5,396 nucleotides of DNA from Anaerolineae bacterium (GTDB taxonomy: Bacteria > Chloroflexota > Anaerolineae > 4572-78 > J111): positions 1-5,396 of the forward strand of contig JAKLJP010000102.1 in assembly GCA_023151115.1 (NCBI GenBank), in the 5' to 3' direction. Shown piece after piece: positions 5,396 to 5,396 of the stretch. The position numbers and the translations under genes were made by a program. The notes under the pieces are model-generated. The model saw only the letters and a program-made list of their open reading frames with translations. It was not told where the DNA came from and searched no databases. Position 1 is the first letter of the stretch; each line of letters opens with the position of its first letter.

Positions 5396-5396
5396 A

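Noticed and set aside
5376..5396. Start of a + strand gene with a Cys-x-x-Cys N-terminus at the right edge
   Set aside because: Only seven codons are visible and there is no ribosome site, so it cannot be supported as a gene.

Overview
The window looks like part of a chromosome from an uncultured or poorly studied member of the Chloroflexota, most likely of the Anaerolineae type. The reasons are the long Pro/Thr/Ala-rich linkers between a membrane anchor and a small extracellular C-terminal beta domain, the non-ATG starts, and the style of the comEC neighbourhood. This assignment rests on protein style and is an inference; no rRNA or other marker is present.

Positions 1-1744 hold two closely spaced + strand genes. 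The first enters from the left edge and encodes two tandem copies of an OB-fold-like domain joined by a Pro/Ala/Thr linker. Eight bases later comes a protein with two membrane segments, a Pro/Thr-rich stalk and a C-terminal Ig-like domain. Positions 1745-1865 form an intergenic gap holding an imperfect 22-bp inverted repeat that runs into five 8-bp tandem units (TTCCAACC type) ending 2 bases before the comEC ATG. Positions 1866-4250 encode a complete ComEC/Rec2 DNA-uptake channel with an N-terminal OB region, a Competence membrane domain and a C-terminal metallo-beta-lactamase-fold domain with its metal motifs intact. The first two genes may supply surface or periplasmic parts that work with ComEC, but this is suggested only by position and by the OB fold.

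After comEC the base composition drops visibly toward AT and the character of the DNA changes. A well-formed promoter and Shine-Dalgarno lead into a small RelE/BECR-nuclease-like (toxin-like) gene whose fourth codon is TGA. The rest of its frame (103 codons in all) is open and protein-like, and it is followed 6 bases later by an intact DUF2283-type protein. This looks like a two-gene toxin-antitoxin-like cassette in which the first gene has been disabled by one nonsense change, or is expressed in an unusual way.

From 5078 to the right edge there is no complete gene. This stretch holds a short hairpin, a minus-strand remnant of an LVIVD-type beta-propeller repeat, three TTTGAC-like direct repeats spaced exactly 11 bp apart leading into a good + strand promoter, and a possible C-terminal end of a minus-strand gene entering from the right. 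It reads as decayed accessory DNA. I found no RNA gene, CRISPR array or insertion sequence. The most interesting items are the nonsense-interrupted toxin-like gene, the palindromic repeat in front of comEC, the double OB-fold protein beside comEC, and the helically phased repeats near the right end.
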